Below are positions 6,115 to 6,390 of a stretch of DNA of 6,390 nucleotides, one piece after another. Positions within the stretch are counted from its first letter, which is position 1. Every line of letters begins with the position of its first letter. The stretch is from Comamonas sp. lk. GTDB taxonomy: Bacteria > Pseudomonadota > Gammaproteobacteria > Burkholderiales > Burkholderiaceae_C. The notes beneath the pieces are model-generated. The model searched no databases, had not been told where the DNA came from, and was given only the letters and a program-made list of their open reading frames with translations. The DNA is taken from NCBI GenBank assembly GCA_945875225.1, contig CAMCJY010000121.1:1-6390 (forward strand), written 5' to 3'. The position numbers were made by a program, and so were the translations under genes.

Positions 6115-6147
6115 CATCCAGTGGCGCGCTGAAGGATGGAAATTTCC

Positions 6148-6390
6148 ATGGACGCACGAACCAATTTTTTGACCGCTCCGGCTACGGCCCAGAGGGGAAG
6201 CGATGTTTTAGCTGAGCCCTCAGGGGATGAGGCCAGCGCCTCGGGCGCGCAATTTGCCGGGGTGCTCAATGAGCAAATGCTCAAGCTCGAGCGGCAAGCC
6301 CTTGCCTCACCCGTCGGGGAATCGGTCGATTTACAGGTGTTGCGCCTGGGCAACAAGCTCAATGTCATCACCACCGACGCCCCTTTGCCT
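6148..6390 (+). CDS. fliK: Probable flagellar hook-length control protein FliK, N-terminal part (cut by window edge)
   Basis: The frame is open for 81 codons to the right edge. FliK is a secreted molecular ruler that measures hook length and triggers the export switch from hook to filament proteins. The translation starts MDARTNFLTAPATAQ. It then contains GAQFAGVLNEQMLKLERQAL (about 33-52), a FAxVLxxQ-like helix often seen near the start of FliK-type proteins, and LGNKLNVITTDAPLP (about 67-81), similar to a motif I recall from betaproteobacterial FliK. The conserved C-terminal FliK domain lies outside the window, so the name rests on a weak N-terminal resemblance plus the flagellar setting. 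A purine-rich GGATGGA ends 7 bases before the ATG at 6148. Another in-frame ATG at 6136 would add four residues but has poor spacing to that site, and a TGA at 6130 closes the frame upstream. It diverges from flhA with 206 bp between the starts. Confidence 0.55.
   Translation, partial: MDARTNFLTAPATAQRGSDVLAEPSGDEASASGAQFAGVLNEQMLKLERQALASPVGESVDLQVLRLGNKLNVITTDAPLP

Noticed and set aside
6104..6120. TGGCAT as the -24 half of a sigma-54 promoter for the fliK-like gene
   Set aside because: The required GC at the correct -12 spacing is absent (TC at 6117-6118).
6024..6374. 116-residue minus-strand frame across the fliK start and the divergent region
   Set aside because: It has no recognisable domain and would cover both the control region and the better-supported plus-strand frame.

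Overview
This window is part of a flagellar gene cluster from a motile Gram-negative bacterium. The run flhA-flhF-flhG-fliA, the FlhG/FleN sequence type and the moderately high GC point to a proteobacterium. I favour Betaproteobacteria (Burkholderiales-like), but that is an inference from gene content and style; no rRNA or other marker is present.

Layout, right to left on the minus strand. flhA (export gate of the flagellar type III secretion system) starts near 5941. It is followed by flhF (SRP-family GTPase for flagellar placement), flhG/fleN (MinD-like ATPase that limits flagellar number) and fliA (sigma-28). The flhA-flhF gap is 58 bp, the flhF-flhG gap 18 bp and the flhG-fliA gap 5 bp, so these four are probably one operon. 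After fliA, an 88-bp gap holds a good candidate sigma-28 promoter (TCAAGTTT-N11-GTCGATGT) just ahead of fliS, the flagellin export chaperone. A 125-bp gap rich in short hairpins, one of them terminator-like, separates fliS from motA, the stator ion-channel subunit, which runs off the left edge. On the plus strand, divergent from flhA across a 206-bp shared upstream region, an open frame enters from 6148 and runs off the right edge. Its translation resembles the N-terminus of the hook-length control protein FliK.

How the genes fit together: FlhA, FlhF and FlhG act in building the export gate and setting where and how many flagella form. FliA then switches on late genes, apparently including the adjacent fliS. 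FliS guards flagellin before export, and MotA drives rotation. FliK, if correctly named, controls hook length and the substrate switch made at the FlhB/FlhA gate.

No mobile element, CRISPR array, tRNA or rRNA was seen. I found no wholly new system. The more unusual points are the degenerate GTPase motifs and proline-rich tail of FlhF, the altered sigma-4 recognition helix of FliA, and the placement of fliS and motA directly after fliA.
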